Part shown: positions 47,701 to 50,361 of the stretch, one piece after another
Layout of the letters: the number at the start of each line of letters is the position of its first letter
Numbering within the stretch: the stretch's first letter is position 1
Origin: Guillardia theta CCMP2712
Taxonomy: Eukaryota > Cryptophyceae > Pyrenomonadales > Geminigeraceae
Length of the DNA: 50,361 nucleotides
Direction of reading: 5' to 3'
NCBI RefSeq assembly: GCF_000315625.1
Contig: NW_005434601.1
Coordinates: forward strand, 75,122 to 125,482
Position numbers and translations under genes: made by a program
Notes under the pieces: model-generated
Database searches by the model: none
Told to the model about the DNA's origin: nothing
Seen by the model: the letters and a program-made list of their open reading frames with translations, nothing else

Positions 47701-49612
47701 GCCTTCTGGCTCAGAAATCATCCCTCGTTGTTTGCTCAACGAGGAGCAAGTTGTCAGGACAGTTCGAAACTTCCTGGAGAGGGCGAAGATGGCGGGAGTT
47801 CTTCCTACGAGGGACTTCAGCATCGCTCGCATCCTCTCTTCAAACGCTCCTCCCCTCCTCGAGATTGCCCAGATGGTCGCTGACTCCAGCTTCATCATCG
47901 CCCCTCATGGAGGAAGCTGCTACAACGCGCTGTTTGCGAGGAGGTGACATGATGTGAATGTTTGTCTTGACTCGCCCTAACGCGAGTCGAAGGGGAACTG
48001 TCTTTATTGAAATCGTCCCAACTCTTGGAGATGTACACTCTGTCTTCAGGTTCCTGTCTCCCCTCGGGCTCAGAGTCTGGTTGCTTGCTGTCCCCGGTAA
48101 GACTTTGACGCTTCTTGTCCATCTTAGCTGACGTGAGCTGGAAGGAGGTACCCATTTCCCATCGCCTTCTCATCCTTTCGTGGTCGATCCCGTCAAAGTT
48201 GTCAAAGTTTTGTCGGCGGAGCTGCGGACGGGAAATAGAGGTCTTGACAGCATGATAGCATCTGTCTCCTGCAACCTGTCAAGTGCGTCAACGGTCGAGG
48301 ACGGTCATCAGACTGTTTTCATTCTCGATGAATCCGCTGCTGCAGTTCAAGTTGAAATCTCTGTTGCCATGAGACTCTTTCGAGATCTGCAACTTTATGC
48401 AGAGATCAACTCCTCCTACGCTGGTTGCATCCTGTCGCTGGAAGTGGACGGGGTCGTCGTAGGTGACTTGGAACATCTGCTTCTCGCCCTCAACCTCCCG
48501 CAGATCAAAGGAGCTGGCGATCAGCGAACAACAGAGTGGTTGTCTTCCAGGTGAAAGCGTTGTATGACAGAGCTCTTGTCAACGTTGTCTTGTGCTCAGG
48601 TGTCTCTCATCAAGGATCGAAATCCAACCTCCAAGGTTGCTTGTGACCTCTGAACTTGTCAACATGCTGGGCTGAAGTGTTTGCAGATTCGCATATTCGA
48701 GTCTGATCCCGGGGAAATGCGTCACCACCTCTCTACAGCAGGTCTGACTCTTACATGGCCCAGCAACCAAATCCTCCACACAGAGAGACTCAGGGTCCTT
48801 GCTCGTTGCCCCTTCCCATCCCACATGATGGAGCGCGAGGGGGAGGGAGAAGTGCTGCGAGTGATAGAGCCTCTTGGTACCCATCAGCTGGCTATCACAG
48901 ACACCATCTTGAGGTGCAGCTTGCTAGTCCGGATGCCTTCTCCAAGGAACAGCTCTTGGTCCTTCCGGATCTCGATCTCTTCCTCCTCGTCGCTGAAAGG
49001 GGAGGATGAAGAGAAGGAGGAGCGGGAGCAGGATCTTCTACCGTGGGTTACTGTCAACTTAGAGCACATGGCTCTCGAGTCAGTGTGTCTCCAAGCTCAA
49101 CTCCAGCTGGAGGATGACGCGAGTCGCGTCCTCAACTTCACATTGTTCGATCCCGCCTCGGCAATTTCATCGTCAGTCACTCGGGAAGTTTTCAGAGGTG
49201 AACCCTTGCCGATCTCCTCTCCTCTCCTCTCCTCTCCTCTCCTCTCCTCTCCTCTCCACTCCTCTCCTGTCCACTCCTCTCCTCTCCTCTAGCCTCCGCT
49301 CCCTTCCCCTCTTTTCCTCACTCTCTTCACATCCAGGCTGTCCCTCGTGTCCTCCTGGAACGTTCTTCGAAGACGACGACGATCTTCCCCTCCCTCCTCG
49401 CAGATGTCGGCAGAAGCTCGTGTACGTCTGCAAGGGAGGCTGCGGAGGGATGGGAGATCGGATGATAGGTTGATCTCCTAGTCAAGCACGCGCTTCTTAC
49501 TGTTGTGATACAGGCATGCTCAACGTCTACCTGCTCTCCGTGGTTCTCAACAGGTACCAACTCCCCTGAACCTTCAACCACCACCTCCTTCTCCTCTACC
49601 ACCACCACCACC

Positions 49613-49659
<47 letters not shown>

Positions 49660-49703
49660 GATCGTCGTCGTCGTCGTCGTCATCATCATCATCATCATCG
49701 TCG

Positions 49704-49750
<47 letters not shown>

Positions 49751-50361
49751 GTCATGCTACTTCTCCTATTCCTTTCTAACCTTCAATGTTGTCAGATGTT
49801 TTCGCATTCACAGTATCCACCCGGACTACCTCGAGAGGTTCTTTCGACCGCCTTTCCCACCATCTTACATGCCTTCAGATGGCTCGTCCCCAACGACTAC
49901 GACTGGCGGGTTGACCCGGACGCTCCATACGACGTCCTCCTGTCCTGGGTCAACAGAGTCCCAGAGGACGAAGAGATTGAGCTTGTTGAAGGTGGCGGGA
50001 GGGAGCAGAAGGTGGGAGGAGCTGAGAGCTTGTGAGCAGCGTTGAACTTGACTTCCATCGGTATCATGACGAACGTCAACATGTTTGCTGCTATCAAGGT
50101 GGAGCAACATCAACGTCACTCCCTCACTCTCACTACTTCACCCCCCACAGGGTCGATACCCAGGGACTAGATTCATCAACTGGAATCAGAAAGCATGGTT
50201 TGGGCCGTTCTACAGAAAGTAAAACGCTCTCCATGTCACCTCGACTGGGCCTGACGGGAGAACTGCAGGATGTTCGCGCTAGGAGAAGAATCTTTGAAAG
50301 TCTTCGATTCCATGATGCAACATTGGAATCACGATGTGCGATCGCACTCGCTCCTCTCCTC
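44730..50361 (+). CDS. Multi-module secretory-pathway glycosyltransferase (partial, 3' end outside window)
   Basis: Starts MLLHLLLLLLLTEGDG, a signal peptide or anchor. Module 1 (exon 44730 to about 46338) has VVIMGNFNMWSSSSMQAI, DLGLDVYRIEE and, near its end, YWDENVFNVIAQGGLVFHNK and DLVQKIRYYVENK. This resembles the GT-B type of CgeB/DUF3880-like transferases. Short exons follow with in-phase junctions. Module 2 (about 46850-48110) has VPVYASNTWQHFLQDFLPAF and later LLEIAQMVADSSFIIAPHGG with CYNALFARR, then RGTVFIEIVPTLGD. This matches the C-terminal pattern of GT61/EOGT-like O-linked transferases. Positions 48180-49200 encode beta-rich segments of unknown type. Module 3 (49340 on) has CKGGCGGMGDRMIG, then MLNVYLLSVVLNR and GTRFINWNQKAWFGPF, suggestive of fucosyltransferase-like proteins. 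The gene leaves the window at 50361. It could instead be two genes if a stop or start is hidden near 48600. Confidence 0.65.
49598..49755. repeat. CAC/CAT/CGT trinucleotide array in intron
   Basis: CAC units are followed by CAT units with CGT blocks. The array lies between the exon ending VVLNR (about 49550) and the next exon (about 49795). The long open frames through it encode only His, Ile/Val or Met homopolymers. Confidence 0.85.

Noticed and set aside
49505-50035. 176-codon frame starting before the CAC/CAT array
   Set aside because: Its first two thirds are repeat-coded Thr/Ile/Val homopolymers in an intron; only the part after about 49795 is likely exon of the glycosyltransferase gene.

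Overview
The window is nuclear DNA of a eukaryote, most likely a unicellular flagellate alga or protist. Genes are split by many very short introns (about 37-110 bases, GT-AG with a few likely GC-AG). They lie on both strands, and introns and spacers are full of micro- and minisatellites. The products are eukaryotic: PDE6-delta, a PIG-H-like GPI-anchor subunit, an AMMECR1 protein, a glucosidase-II-beta-like module, a full-length ABCC transporter, an Hsp100 disaggregase, a PPR-like protein and a SPRY protein. The moderate GC content and the huge cysteine-rich CPxGxYC repeat protein recall cryptophytes such as Guillardia theta. That assignment is inference from general knowledge, not from a search.

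Layout. 1-10956 (minus): most of one giant gene for a type II membrane protein with dozens of cysteine-rich modules; its 3' end lies outside the window. 11963-13520 (minus): a membrane-anchored protein with a glucosidase-II-beta-like N-terminal module. 14359-15303 (plus) and 15247-16296 (minus): an unknown secretory protein converging on, and slightly overlapping, AMMECR1. 16990-17340: a truncated duplicate of an exon from the gene at 19809-21453. 18164-19176 (plus): PDE6D in nine exons. 19809-21453 (minus): an unknown membrane-anchored protein with RRxS-like motifs. 22630-23195 (minus): a small hypothetical gene. 24378-30496 (plus): an ABCC/MRP transporter in eleven exons. 30613-34446 (minus): a PPR-like gene. 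35824-39734 (plus): an Hsp100/ClpB gene with an unusual N-terminal extension. 40899-41962 (minus): a SPRY protein. 42379-42816: a fold-back repeat. 43411-44223 (minus): PIG-H-like. 44730 to the right edge (plus): a very large secretory-pathway protein with at least two, probably three, glycosyltransferase modules.

There is no operon logic. Several genes share features of the secretory pathway and cell surface: the GPI-GlcNAc transferase subunit, the glucosidase-II-beta-like protein, the multi-glycosyltransferase and the giant cysteine-rich surface protein. The Hsp100 and PPR-like genes are divergent, as are the PIG-H-like and glycosyltransferase genes, so each pair may share a promoter region. 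Exon joins given below were made by eye from reading frame, splice motifs and family conservation. They are firm for PDE6D, ABCC, AMMECR1 and most of Hsp100, and weaker elsewhere. I saw no tRNA, rRNA or CRISPR array.
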